Shown piece after piece: positions 52,263-61,464 of a stretch of DNA of 64,000 bases. This DNA comes from JASHPR01 sp963844655 (lineage in GTDB: Bacteria; Actinomycetota; Actinomycetes; Streptosporangiales; Streptosporangiaceae). Both the position numbers and the translations under genes were made by a program. Under the pieces are notes generated by a model that saw only the letters and a program-made list of their open reading frames with translations, ran no database searches and was not told the origin of the DNA. Numbering within the stretch: the first letter of the stretch is position 1; every line of letters starts with the position of its first letter. The stretch lies in contig CAWJPA010000006.1 in NCBI GenBank assembly GCA_963844655.1, forward strand, positions 723,652-787,651, written 5' to 3'.

Positions 52263-53041
52263 TGCCCGAGGGCGATGTGGTCTGGCGCACGGCTCGCCAG
52301 CTCGATGAGGCGCTGACCGGCCTCGTGCTCACGTGCAGCGACTTCCGGGTCCCCCGGTACGCCACGGCCGACCTGACCGGGCGCACGGTGACCGGGACGG
52401 TGTCCCGGGGCAAGCACCTGCTGACCCGGGTAGACGGCGGCCTGACCGTCCATACCCACCTGCGGATGGACGGGGCGTGGCGGATCCGGCCGGCGGGCGG
52501 CTACCTGCCCCGCGACCACCGGATCAGGCTCGTGCTCGGCAACGACGCGCGGCAGGCGCTCGGGTACCTGCTCGGCATCGTGGAACTGCTGAAGACCAGG
52601 CACGAGTCACGCGCCGTCGGCCATCTCGGTCCCGACCTGCTCGGCCCCGACTGGGACGCGGCCGAGGCGTTGCGCCGCCTCCAGGCCGACCCGGCCCGGG
52701 CGGTCGGCGAGGCGCTGCTCGATCAGCGGAACCTGGCGGGCATCGGCAACATCTACCAATCCGAGACGCTGTTTCTGCGCGGCGTGAGCCCCTGGCGGCC
52801 GGTCGGCGAGGTCGACGGCCTGCCCGACGTCGTTGACCTGGCCAGGCAGCTGCTGGAGGCGAACAAGGAACGAGTCGGCCAGGTCACCACCGGGGACACG
52901 GCCCGGGGCCGGGGGACGTGGGTGCACGGCCGGGCCCGGCGGCCGTGCCGCCGCTGTGGCACGCCGATCCGCACGGCGAGCCTGGGTACCGCGCCCGAGG
53001 CGCGGATCACGTTCTGGTGCCCCCGCTGTCAGCCGGGCTGA
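52262..53041 (+). CDS. Fpg/Nei-family DNA glycosylase (Nei2-type)
   Basis: This 259-residue glycosylase begins MPEGDVVWR: Pro2 and Glu3 are the catalytic residues and PEGD marks endonuclease VIII-type actinobacterial proteins. The helix-two-turn-helix has LLDQRNLAGIGNIYQSE, and the C-terminal zinc finger is CRRCGTPI-CPRC. It excises oxidised bases. Coupled to the AlkB gene. The 3' end overlaps the convergent membrane protein gene by 35 bases. Confidence 0.93.
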   Translation: MPEGDVVWRTARQLDEALTGLVLTCSDFRVPRYATADLTGRTVTGTVSRGKHLLTRVDGGLTVHTHLRMDGAWRIRPAGGYLPRDHRIRLVLGNDARQALGYLLGIVELLKTRHESRAVGHLGPDLLGPDWDAAEALRRLQADPARAVGEALLDQRNLAGIGNIYQSETLFLRGVSPWRPVGEVDGLPDVVDLARQLLEANKERVGQVTTGDTARGRGTWVHGRARRPCRRCGTPIRTASLGTAPEARITFWCPRCQPG

Positions 53042-54476
53042 CCTCCGGGCCGCCCAGCGCAGCGGGCGCCGATTCGACCGGCTCGGCGGTGCCCCGTCGC
53101 GCGGCCCGCACCAGGTGGCGCTGGGCCCAGGAGCGGGACAGCGGCGGTGCGTTCCGCGCTGCTCCGGCCGCCCTCGCGCGGACCGGGACGCCGGCGAAGA
53201 ACAAGGTGACCACCAGGCCCCCGACCATCAGCGACCACCAGCCCCACGGCCCCCGCCACTGTTCCTGTGAGACGAACGTGATCGTCCCGGCGACGAGCGA
53301 GGCCGGTATCAGGCGCCACCAGCGCCGCGCGGCCGGTATCAGCGCCACCGCCAAGGGCGGCCACAGGTAGAACGCCACCATCACCGGTTCCAGCACCGAC
53401 CGCAGGGCCAGCGCCGCCGCCACCCACCACAGCAGCTCCAGCAGAACTCCCTGGCTCCATCCGGCCGACCGCAGCAGCGCCCGCCACCGGCGCCCCGCCA
53501 GCAGCGCGCATCCCCCGGCTATGAGCACGGTCAGCACCCGGGCCGGCCCGGTGGCCACCAGGCCGTGGTCCAGGTGCGGGGCGAAGGACGTCCACGGGGT
53601 GGGATGATCCACGACCGGCGAGTTGGGCTGGCTGGTCACGGCCTTGACCGTGGCACTCCAGTTCGCCGCCGCCGCGGCGGCGAGCAGCACCACCGCCGGG
53701 GCCGCGGCCCGGGCCAGGAACCCGGCCAGCCGCCGCGGCTCGATCACCACCAGGATGAACGGCAGTGCCAGCAGCACCAGCGGCTGCACCGCTACCGCCG
53801 CCCCGATCAGCCAGGCCGACCGCGCCGTGCGGCCGGTACGGGCCAGCGCCAGGATGCCGTAGAGCAGCAGCCCCACGGCCACCGCGTCCTCGGGATGCCC
53901 CCAGCGCACCGAGACGTTCCACAGCACGACCGCCCCGGCGGCGGCCAGGAAGACGCGCTTGGGCCGGGACACGCCCAGGTGCTCGGCGAGTGCGTCGGCG
54001 GCGAACAGCGCCACGGCCGACAGCGCAATCTGGTAAGGCCCGGCCAGCAGCCACGCGGCGGGCTGGGTGTTCTCCGGGCCCGGGAGCTGCAGCGAGATCC
54101 CGACGGCGTCAATGAGGGCCACCACAGGGACCAGGATCACCGCCGCGCCCGGGAACGTGATCAGAGCCGTGGGCTGGGTGTACACGCCGCCCAGGTTCAG
54201 GTGCACCAGCCGCTGGGCCGCGGTCAGCGTGCCCCACAGGTCGTCCGGCAGCGCCCAGGCCGAGACGTTGATCATGTGAGGCCCGTACCAGGTGGTGTCG
54301 GCCATGCCGACGATGATCAGCACTACCGTGGCAATCAGCGGGAACAACCGCCTGATCAGCCGCGACTCGGGCCAGCGGCGGTGGCCCGCGGCCTCAGCCG
54401 GCGGCGGGGCGGCCTGCCGGGGCACCCGGGCTTCCGCCGCTCGCACGCTGTCCCCGCTGCCACGTTCGGCTGTCAT
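53007..54476 (-). CDS. Polytopic membrane protein, unknown
   Basis: This 489-residue protein has about 10 hydrophobic segments and charged ends, with loops containing WYGPHMINVSAWALPDDLW and a Trp-rich QWRGPWGWWS near the C-terminus. The first extracellular loop has acidic residues, as in GT-C glycosyltransferases, but I cannot confirm that family. Pro/Ala-rich tails are at both ends. ATG/GTG 54476 start is approximate. Confidence 0.6.
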   Translation of the reverse strand: MTAERGSGDSVRAAEARVPRQAAPPPAEAAGHRRWPESRLIRRLFPLIATVVLIIVGMADTTWYGPHMINVSAWALPDDLWGTLTAAQRLVHLNLGGVYTQPTALITFPGAAVILVPVVALIDAVGISLQLPGPENTQPAAWLLAGPYQIALSAVALFAADALAEHLGVSRPKRVFLAAAGAVVLWNVSVRWGHPEDAVAVGLLLYGILALARTGRTARSAWLIGAAVAVQPLVLLALPFILVVIEPRRLAGFLARAAAPAVVLLAAAAAANWSATVKAVTSQPNSPVVDHPTPWTSFAPHLDHGLVATGPARVLTVLIAGGCALLAGRRWRALLRSAGWSQGVLLELLWWVAAALALRSVLEPVMVAFYLWPPLAVALIPAARRWWRLIPASLVAGTITFVSQEQWRGPWGWWSLMVGGLVVTLFFAGVPVRARAAGAARNAPPLSRSWAQRHLVRAARRGTAEPVESAPAALGGPEVSPADSGGTRT

Positions 54477-54813
54477 GCCACGACCGCCCCAGGTCTGCCC
54501 GCCCGACCAGCCAAATCATAGCCGCGCGACCTCGCGGGCGGTGGGGCCCGGCGTGCCTCGCGCGCGGTGGGGCCCATGGCGCCTCGCAGGCCGCGGGCCC
54601 AGGGCGCCTCGCAGCCGGGCCGGGCCGGAGGGTCCAGCTTGCCTCGCGCGACTCCGGCACCAGACCCGGCCTGCCTCCGGCGCGGCCCGAAAGGCCGGGA
54701 CGCTCCCGGGCGGTGAATCGCCCGGCGGGTTGGAGCGTCCCGGCGGCTGGCGGGCCGGGGGTCCGCAGCGCCGCGGCCCCGGCGTCCCGTCCCTGCCCCT
54801 GAGCGCTGGGCCC
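54477..54813. other. Non-coding gap with degenerate repeats
   Basis: No gene is seen in these 337 bases. The left half carries tandem GC-rich repeats (54540-54617). The right half is likewise GC-rich (GGGCGGTGAATCGCCCGG). Promoter signals for either neighbour are not clear. Confidence 0.4.
54540..54617. repeat. Three 26-bp tandem repeats
   Basis: Units at 54540, 54566 and 54592 share GTGGGGCCC..GCCTCGC; the second differs from the first at about five positions, and the third is more diverged. A fourth, weaker unit (GGTCCAGCTTGCCTCGCGCG) follows. A non-coding minisatellite. Confidence 0.55.
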
Positions 54814-55671
54814 CTACGCGTCCCGCCGCCGGAACAGGATCAGCCCGGCGATCAGTGCGACGGCCGCGTAGCCGCAGAACACCGCGAACCCGGTCCACGG
54901 CCGGAACATGTTGTCCCCGGACACGTTCTCCCAGACCGCGCCGCCCGCGTTGAACGGGATCCACTTGTCGATGTGCACGGCCCAGCTATGGGGCAGGAAC
55001 CCGCTCAGCACGTACGCCACGAACAGCAGCCCGATCGCGCCGGTGATGGCCCCGGCGGTGTGCCGCAGCACGGCGCCCAGGCCGTACGAGAGCAGGCCGC
55101 AGACCGCGAGGAACAGGCCGCCGCCGATCACCGCGCGCAGCACCCCGGGCTGGCCGAGGGTGGAGTTGATGTGGTAGCCGGACAGGATGGCCTGCCCCAC
55201 GAAGTAGCTGGCAAACGACGTCACCAGCCCCGTGACCAGCGCCACCGCCGCGAACACCACCGCCTTGGCCGCGAACGTCACGCCGCGCCGCGGCAGAACG
55301 GTGAGCGACGTCCTGATCATCCCCGTCGAGTACTCCGACGTGATCGTGAGCGCGCCGAGCACGGCGATGACCAGCTGGCCGAGGATCAGCCCGAACAGGC
55401 TCATCTCGGTGGCCTGCCTGATCGACTGTGCTCGCATGTGCGCCTGGGCGGCCGCCGGGGCCTGGCTGAAGTTCTGCGCGTGACCGAAGCAGAACAGGGC
55501 GCCGATCCCGATCGTGATCACCACCAGCGCGATCAGCGACCACCAGGTCGAGCGGACGGAACGGATCTTCGTCCACTCGGAGCGGAGCGCGCCGCCGAAT
55601 CCCGCCCGCCCCCGCGCGGCGGGCAGCACTGCGCGCTGAGCGCTGCTGACCGGAACTGCTGTCGTCGCCAT
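54814..55671 (-). CDS. ABC-2 type transporter permease
   Basis: This 285-residue protein has six hydrophobic segments: LRSEWTKIRSVRSTWWSL at the start, ITSEYSTGMIRTSLTVLPRR in the cytoplasmic loop, and a C-terminal ending LILFRRRDA. This is the usual ABC-2 permease pattern in actinobacteria. The ATPase gene ends one base upstream, so they form one operon. Substrate unknown. Confidence 0.88.
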   Translation of the reverse strand: MATTAVPVSSAQRAVLPAARGRAGFGGALRSEWTKIRSVRSTWWSLIALVVITIGIGALFCFGHAQNFSQAPAAAQAHMRAQSIRQATEMSLFGLILGQLVIAVLGALTITSEYSTGMIRTSLTVLPRRGVTFAAKAVVFAAVALVTGLVTSFASYFVGQAILSGYHINSTLGQPGVLRAVIGGGLFLAVCGLLSYGLGAVLRHTAGAITGAIGLLFVAYVLSGFLPHSWAVHIDKWIPFNAGGAVWENVSGDNMFRPWTGFAVFCGYAAVALIAGLILFRRRDA

Positions 55672-55672
55672 C

Positions 55673-56623
55673 TCAGGCCACCTCTCCTGCCGTAGCGGGC
55701 TCCAGGTCCCTCTCGGGTGGCAGCCCGGCGTGGAACTGAACGCTGGACGCGGTCAGCTCCATGAACGCCTGCTCGAGCGACGCCTGCGCGGGTGCGAGCT
55801 CGTGCAGCCGCACCGCGTTCTCGAACGCGAGGTCGCCGACCTGGCTGACGTTCAGGCCGCGCACCACGATCAGGCCGTCGCCGTCCTCGTGCGCCGTGCC
55901 GCCGGCCGCGGCAACCGCCCGGCCCAGCGCGTCCGGCTGCGGCGTGCGGACCCGGACCGACTGCCGGGAGTTGGCCGCGATGAACTCGGGCACCGTGCAG
56001 TCCGAGATCAGCTTGCCCCGGCCGATCACCAGCAGGTGGTCGGCGGTGTGCTCCATCTCCGACATCAGGTGGCTGGACACGAAGATCGTGCGCCCCTCGG
56101 CGGCGAGCGCCTTCATCAGGTTGCGGATCCACAGGATGCCCTCGGGATCCAGCCCGTTGACCGGCTCGTCGAACATGAGGATGGCCGGGTCGCCGAGCAG
56201 CGCGGCGGCGATCCCCAGCCGCTGCCCCATGCCCAGCGAGAAGCCCTTGGACCGCTTGCCCGCGACCTCGCTCAGCCCAACCAGCCCGAGCACCTGGTCC
56301 ACTCGCCACCGGGGCAGGTTGTTGGTCTCGGCCAGGCAGAGCAGGTGGTTAAAGGCGCTGCGGCCGCCGTGCACTGCCTTCGCATCGAGCAGCGCCCCGA
56401 CCTCCCGCATCGGGTGCGCGAGCCGCGCGAACGGCTGGCCGTTGACGGTCACCGTGCCGCCGGTCGGATGATCCAGGCCGAGGATCAGCCGCATGGTGGT
56501 GGTCTTGCCCGCCCCGTTCGGGCCGAGAAAGCCGGTGATTTTCCCCGGCTCCACGCTGAACGACAGGTTGTCGACGGCCAGCGTGTCGCCGTATCGCTTG
56601 GTGAGGCCCCGTGCCTCGATCAT
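55673..56623 (-). CDS. ABC transporter ATP-binding protein
   Basis: The 316-residue ATPase has Walker A GPNGAGKTTTMRL, a signature FSLGMGQRLGIAAALL, Walker B LMFDEPVNGLDPEG and switch histidine SSHLMSEME. It also has a 90-residue C-terminal domain typical of drug-exporter ATPases. ATG 56623 has AGGAGGGA upstream. It is followed by the permease after one base. Such pairs often export antibiotics or lipids. Confidence 0.92.
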   Translation of the reverse strand: MIEARGLTKRYGDTLAVDNLSFSVEPGKITGFLGPNGAGKTTTMRLILGLDHPTGGTVTVNGQPFARLAHPMREVGALLDAKAVHGGRSAFNHLLCLAETNNLPRWRVDQVLGLVGLSEVAGKRSKGFSLGMGQRLGIAAALLGDPAILMFDEPVNGLDPEGILWIRNLMKALAAEGRTIFVSSHLMSEMEHTADHLLVIGRGKLISDCTVPEFIAANSRQSVRVRTPQPDALGRAVAAAGGTAHEDGDGLIVVRGLNVSQVGDLAFENAVRLHELAPAQASLEQAFMELTASSVQFHAGLPPERDLEPATAGEVA

Positions 56624-56754
56624 GTCGCTTCCCTCCTGCCGGCCATGACCGAGTGCCGGCCGGCCCCGCCAGTCTCGCGGCCGGCCAGCCGCCCTGGCGT
56701 CAGCCACAGAGCTGATTCGGGTGCGACCGGAGGCGGATATCCGGGGCCGGGGGT

Positions 56755-57840
56755 CTAGGCCGGCAGGTGTAGCCGCGCGACGGCGGAGTGCACGCTGCCG
56801 GCGCTGGGCTGGCCCGCCGACCAGGCGGCGGCGCAGAGGGCCCGCAGGCCGTCCAGGGACGCCCCGGAGCCGGAGATCTCCAGCTGGCCGCCCCGGCCGT
56901 CGGCACCGGGACCGCCGCCGTCGGGACCGCCGGCCAGCCGGGCGGTCCAGCCGCCGCACCGGTACTCATCCTCCGCCGCAGTCACCGGCGGGTGCGGCTC
57001 GAGCAGCCCGGCCAGGTCGTGCGCCAGGTAGGCGGGCCGCTGATGCGGCGGGGCGAGCACCGCGTCGGCCGGGCGGGTGACCCCGGTGAACACCAGCATG
57101 CTGTCGGCCCCGACCCGCACCGCGCCCTCGATGTCGGTGTCCAGCCGGTCCCCGACCACCAGCGGCCGCTTGGCCCCGACCCGGGCCACCGACTCGGCGT
57201 GCAGGGGCGGCTCCGGCTTGCCCGCCACCACCGGCTGCGTGCCGGTGGCGGCGACGATGACCTGCACCAGAGACCCGTTGCCCGGCGCCGGCCCGCGCGC
57301 GGTCGGCAGCGTGACGTCGGCGTTGGAGGCCACGAACCAGGCCCCGGCCCGGACCGCGAGCGCGGCCTCGGCCAGCAGCGGGTAGCCCACGTCCGGCGAG
57401 TACCCCTGGACCACCGCGGCGGGCTTATCCGCGGCCGTGGACACCGGGCGCAGCCCCCGCTCGCGCAGCGCCAGGCGCAGCCCGATCCCGCCCACGACCA
57501 GCACCGGCGCGCCTGCGGGCAGCCGGTCGGCGATGAGGTGCGCGGCCGCCTGCGCCGAGGTCACCACGTCGGCCGGGGTCGCGTCCACGCCGAGGCCGGT
57601 GAGCTGCGCGGTGATAGCGGACGGCGAGCGGGACGCGTTGTTGGTCACGAACGCGAGCCGCATGCCGCGGCGCTTGGCCTCGGCCAGCGCCTCGGACGCT
57701 CCGGGCACGGCGGCACCGCCCAGGTAGACGACCCCGTCCAGATCAAGCAGGGCGGCGTCGTACGCCTCACTCAGCGGCCGCTCGCTGCCCCGCGGCATCT
57801 CCACCCCGCGGCCAGACGGGGCCAGGGTCGGCTCAGTCAC
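56755..57840 (-). CDS. HAD-IIA phosphatase, Rv1692-like
   Basis: The 361-residue protein has the HAD motif DAALLDLDGVVYLG, FVTNNASRSP (motif II), and VVGDRLDTDIEGAVRVGADS. In M. tuberculosis the homologue Rv1692 was described as a glycerol-phosphate phosphatase with an extra C-terminal domain. Here too about 90 residues follow the HAD core, ending AWSAGQPSAGSVHSAVARLH. GTG 57840 shares one base with the upstream TPR gene stop. The position, between the TPR gene and the tlyA region, matches the mycobacterial order. Confidence 0.88.
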   Translation of the reverse strand: MTEPTLAPSGRGVEMPRGSERPLSEAYDAALLDLDGVVYLGGAAVPGASEALAEAKRRGMRLAFVTNNASRSPSAITAQLTGLGVDATPADVVTSAQAAAHLIADRLPAGAPVLVVGGIGLRLALRERGLRPVSTAADKPAAVVQGYSPDVGYPLLAEAALAVRAGAWFVASNADVTLPTARGPAPGNGSLVQVIVAATGTQPVVAGKPEPPLHAESVARVGAKRPLVVGDRLDTDIEGAVRVGADSMLVFTGVTRPADAVLAPPHQRPAYLAHDLAGLLEPHPPVTAAEDEYRCGGWTARLAGGPDGGGPGADGRGGQLEISGSGASLDGLRALCAAAWSAGQPSAGSVHSAVARLHLPA

Positions 57841-58343
57841 TACTGGACATTCCGTTCCGGCCCTTCGAGGTTGTCGCCTTGGTCGTGCCCCCGGGCCCGC
57901 AGCGTAGCGCGGACGCCGCGCAGCGCATCGGTGTAATGCCGCAGATCCGGCCGCATCGCGGCCGCCAGCGCCAGGTGCTCGACCGCGGCCTCGGGATCCC
58001 CGGCCCTGGCCAGGGCGAGGCCCAGCCCGAACTGCGCGTAGTCGTCGGCCGGGCTCGCGTCCACGATCCGGCGGAAGTTCCCGGCCGCGGCGTCGTAGCG
58101 CCTCGCGTCGAACTGCGCCCGGGCCAGCGCCTCCAGGACGCTGCGCGACTGCGGCTCGGCGGCGGCGGCCCGCTCGAGCAGCTGCGCGGCCGCGGCGGCG
58201 CTGCCCCGGCCGAGCAGATCCAGCCCGCGCTGGTACAGGTCGTAGGTGTCGTGACCCTCCGTCCCGGCGGCGTCGGCGGCGTTCCGGCCGGGAGCCTCTT
58301 GCCCCCGGCGGGAATCCTGGCCGCCGGTTGGCGCTTCTGACAT
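57840..58343 (-). CDS. Tetratricopeptide repeat protein
   Basis: This 167-residue protein has a Gly/Asp-rich leader and about three TPR helices: DLYQRGLDLLGRGSAAAAAQ, VLEALARAQFDARRYDAAA and YAQFGLGLALARAGDPEAAV. ATG 58343 has GAAGGAT upstream. It is coupled to the HAD gene by a one-base overlap. It diverges from the DUF1015 gene with almost no gap. A scaffolding role is expected. Confidence 0.8.
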   Translation of the reverse strand: MSEAPTGGQDSRRGQEAPGRNAADAAGTEGHDTYDLYQRGLDLLGRGSAAAAAQLLERAAAAEPQSRSVLEALARAQFDARRYDAAAGNFRRIVDASPADDYAQFGLGLALARAGDPEAAVEHLALAAAMRPDLRHYTDALRGVRATLRARGHDQGDNLEGPERNVQ

Positions 58344-58345
58344 GT

Positions 58346-59689
58346 GTGCAGATCCTTCCGTCCGGCCACGGGCCAGAAGCGCCGGCCCACGCCGGGCTCG
58401 AGCTGGCACCGTTCCATGGAGTCCGTTATGCCCGGGACCGGGTCACCGGACTCGCCGAGGTCACTTCTCCACCGTACGACGTTATTGCGCATGACCGAGA
58501 GGTCCAGCTGATGGCGTCCGACCCGCACAATGTGGTCCGGCTGATCCTGCCGCAGCCGGTGCCTGGGCACCCGGGCGACGTCTACGCCGAGGCCGCCCGG
58601 GCGCTGCGCGACTGGCAGGATGAGCGGATCCTGGTGCCGGATGCGGAGCCGGCCCTGTACGTCTACGAGCAGGCGATTCCGGGCGAGCCTAGCGAGGCGC
58701 CAGCCACCCAGCGGGGCCTGATCGGCGCGCTGCGTCTCAGCCCGGTCGACGCCGGGGTGGTGCGGCCGCACGAGAACGTCGCGCCGGGGCCGGTCGCGGG
58801 GCGGCTCCAGCTGATGGAGGCGACCCAGGCCAACCTGGAGCCGATCTTCCTGCTGTACGACGGCCGCGAGCGCGGCGCGGCGGCCCGCATCATCGAGGAG
58901 ACGGCGTTCGCTCGGGAGCCGCTGGTCGACACCGTGACCAGGGACGGGGTGCGGCACCGGCTGTGGGCCGTCACCGATCCCGGCGAGCTGGCCGCGATCG
59001 CCGCGGACCTGGAGCCGCGCGACGCGCTGATCGCCGACGGGCACCACCGGTATGCCGCCTACCTCAAGCTGCAGGCCCGGCGCCGGAAGGCGGGCGGCGG
59101 CCCGGGGGCCTGGGACTACGGGCTGGCGCTGCTCGTGGACGCGTCGGCCTACCCGCCCAGCATCGGCGCTATCCACCGGGTAATCCCGGGGCTGGCCCCG
59201 GCCCTGGCCGCGGAGCTGGCCAAGAGCGCGTTCACCGTGAGCAGGCTGCCCGGCGGAGCGGACCAGCTTCAGGACGCCCTGGACCAGCTCGCGGACGCCA
59301 GCGAAAAGGGTCCCGCGTTCCTGGTGGCGGGCGGCGGCGACATCTACCTGCTGACCCAGCCGGACCCGGTCCAGCTCGAGGCCTCGATGCCGCCGCGCAG
59401 CTCCAGCCGGTGGCGCGGCCTGGCCGCGTCGATCCTGCAGGAGCTGCTGGTCGCGCGCGTCTGGGGGATCAGCGACGACGAGGAGCGGGTCCGCTTCGTG
59501 CACAACGACGCCGCCGAGGCAATCCGCACCGCGGACGAGACCGGCGGGACCGCGGTCATCCTGCCCTCGATGTCCACGTGGGACGTGTACGCGATCGCCG
59601 CGCGGGGCGAGCGGGTCCCCCGCAAATCAACGTCGTTCGGCCCGAAGCCGCGGACCGGGCTGGTGATCCGGACGTTCGCTCAGGGCTGA
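58346..59689 (+). CDS. DUF1015 family protein
   Basis: This 447-residue protein has the DUF1015 core: LAPFHGVRYARDRVTGLAEV followed by SPPYDVIAHDRE, then ADGHHRYAAYLKLQARRR (His-rich motif), and SSRWRGLAAS. It ends KSTSFGPKPRTGLVIRTF, a segment conserved in the family. Function is unknown; context in actinobacteria is near HAD/TPR genes. GTG 58346 is the first good start; a TTG at 58328 is possible. It begins 2 bases after the divergent TPR start, so promoters must lie inside coding sequence or be leaderless. Confidence 0.8.
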   Translation: MQILPSGHGPEAPAHAGLELAPFHGVRYARDRVTGLAEVTSPPYDVIAHDREVQLMASDPHNVVRLILPQPVPGHPGDVYAEAARALRDWQDERILVPDAEPALYVYEQAIPGEPSEAPATQRGLIGALRLSPVDAGVVRPHENVAPGPVAGRLQLMEATQANLEPIFLLYDGRERGAAARIIEETAFAREPLVDTVTRDGVRHRLWAVTDPGELAAIAADLEPRDALIADGHHRYAAYLKLQARRRKAGGGPGAWDYGLALLVDASAYPPSIGAIHRVIPGLAPALAAELAKSAFTVSRLPGGADQLQDALDQLADASEKGPAFLVAGGGDIYLLTQPDPVQLEASMPPRSSSRWRGLAASILQELLVARVWGISDDEERVRFVHNDAAEAIRTADETGGTAVILPSMSTWDVYAIAARGERVPRKSTSFGPKPRTGLVIRTFAQG

Positions 59690-59703
59690 AACCCCCGGCG
59701 TTC

Positions 59704-61281
59704 CTAGGCGCGCGTCCGGGCATACAGCTGCAGCGGCGCCCAGTCCCCGCTGACGCGGGTGAAGTGAGCGCGGAAATAGGCGCGGAGCTGGGGTGTCCAC
59801 GCGATCCGGTAGCTGTTGTACGGCGTGATCAGCACGTACCGGGCGGCGCGGAACGCCTGCTGCCACACCGCCGCCACGGCCGGAACGCTGCCCGCAGTGA
59901 AGCTGTTGCGGCCGTGGCCGAGCGCGTAGCTGGTCCCGGTGCCGTCGATCACGACCGGGCAGGCCGGGTCGGCGGAGACGAACCGGTCCGCCGAGATGAG
60001 CAGCGCCACCTCGTCGGTCAGCACACAGACCCCGCGCGGGATGGCCCGCTCCACCGCCGGCAGCGCGCTGGAGTACGTCGGCGTCGGGCTGTTCTCGGCC
60101 CGGGGCACCGCGAGCGGCAGGGCCAGGATGACCAGCCCCGTCACCGGGATCAGAGACTTCCGCAGCCAGCCCGGCGGGTGCTCCCAGGCGTCCATGAGCT
60201 GCGCGGCCGGCAGCGCGAACGCCATGGCCAGGAATGGGGCCAGGAAGGCCGCGTAGTGATAGTAGAAATCGACCGGGATCATGAACGCTGCGGTCACGAG
60301 CACTGCCGTCCACACCGCGAACCACTCCAGCGGCGTGGGCCCGCGGCGGGTGACCCGCCAGGCGGCGATGATGGTGCCGGCCACGGCCACGGCCACCACG
60401 ATGGCCACGGCCAGGAACACGGCGGTGCCCGGCAGCCAGCCGGTCATCCCGGTCAGGTACTGGAGCCGGAACCCCAGCGGGATCCGGGAACCGGTCCGGG
60501 CCAGTTGCGCGACCACCACGCTGTCGTAGAAACGCCGCGGCGCCAGCGCGGCGAACGGGAGCACCGGAATCAGGAACCCAACAGCGACCCCGGCCACGAA
60601 ACGGGCGGCCTGCCGCGGACGGCGCAGGCAGAACACGAGGATCACCGCCACCGGGATGATCGCCCACACCTTGATCGCGCCGGCGAAGCCGAGCGCCGCG
60701 CCGCCCCAGGCCAGCCTCCAGCCGCTGGCCAGCCGGTCGCCGTCGAACACGGCCAGCGCCCCGGCCAGGCAGAACGCGGTCAGCCACGGCTCCAGCAGCA
60801 CGGTGTGCGCGGCCTGCACGCTGCCCGGGTAGATCGCGATGATGCCGCAGGTCAGCAGTGTGGCCAGGACACCGCGGTGCCGCACAAGCAGGCCGCCGAG
60901 CACCACCGCCGCCGCCCCGGCCAGCGCGGTGAGAATCCGCCCGGCCGCGATGGCCCAGGCCGTGCTGGCCACCTTGGACAGCAGCGCGGCCGGTGCCATC
61001 AGCACCGTGATCCCGGGCGGCTGCACCAGGACGAAGTCGCGGTACGGCAGCACCCCGTGCACCAGCCAGATCGCGCTGCCGAAGTCGGCGCCGTCGTCGT
61101 AGTCGCCGACGCCCAGCAGGTGACCGGGGCGGGCGAGCTGGTAAGCGCGGAGGCCCAGGGCGAGCAGCGTGGCCGCGGCGATGACCGCGCCGACCGGCGT
61201 GAGCGAGAACGGCAGCCGGGGCGAGCGCGGCGACGCGCTGCGCGATGAACCCGCAGCGGGCCGCACGGTCGTTCCGCTCAC
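59704..61281 (-). CDS. GT-C-like polytopic membrane glycosyltransferase
   Basis: The 525-residue protein has about 11 hydrophobic segments and a first extracellular loop GVGDYDDGADFGSAIWLVHG with adjacent acidic residues, like the catalytic loop of GT-C enzymes that use polyprenyl-phosphate sugars. A periplasmic C-terminal domain of about 130 residues follows. GTG 61281 has AGGAG upstream. Substrate and acceptor unknown. Confidence 0.72.
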   Translation of the reverse strand: MSGTTVRPAAGSSRSASPRSPRLPFSLTPVGAVIAAATLLALGLRAYQLARPGHLLGVGDYDDGADFGSAIWLVHGVLPYRDFVLVQPPGITVLMAPAALLSKVASTAWAIAAGRILTALAGAAAVVLGGLLVRHRGVLATLLTCGIIAIYPGSVQAAHTVLLEPWLTAFCLAGALAVFDGDRLASGWRLAWGGAALGFAGAIKVWAIIPVAVILVFCLRRPRQAARFVAGVAVGFLIPVLPFAALAPRRFYDSVVVAQLARTGSRIPLGFRLQYLTGMTGWLPGTAVFLAVAIVVAVAVAGTIIAAWRVTRRGPTPLEWFAVWTAVLVTAAFMIPVDFYYHYAAFLAPFLAMAFALPAAQLMDAWEHPPGWLRKSLIPVTGLVILALPLAVPRAENSPTPTYSSALPAVERAIPRGVCVLTDEVALLISADRFVSADPACPVVIDGTGTSYALGHGRNSFTAGSVPAVAAVWQQAFRAARYVLITPYNSYRIAWTPQLRAYFRAHFTRVSGDWAPLQLYARTRA

Positions 61282-61464
61282 AGCTAGCTACTCCTGCACG
61301 CTGTCGGTGAGAGTTCGGCGAAGACGCCCTCCGGGCTGTCCGCCGGGCACGAGGCGGCCGCGGCCTCGCCGCAATCGCCACCAGATACTACCCCGTTCAC
61401 ACCTGGAGGCCTGGAGTGGACAAGGCGGGCTGACCAACGCCGTCCGCACTGCCAGGATGGATTC

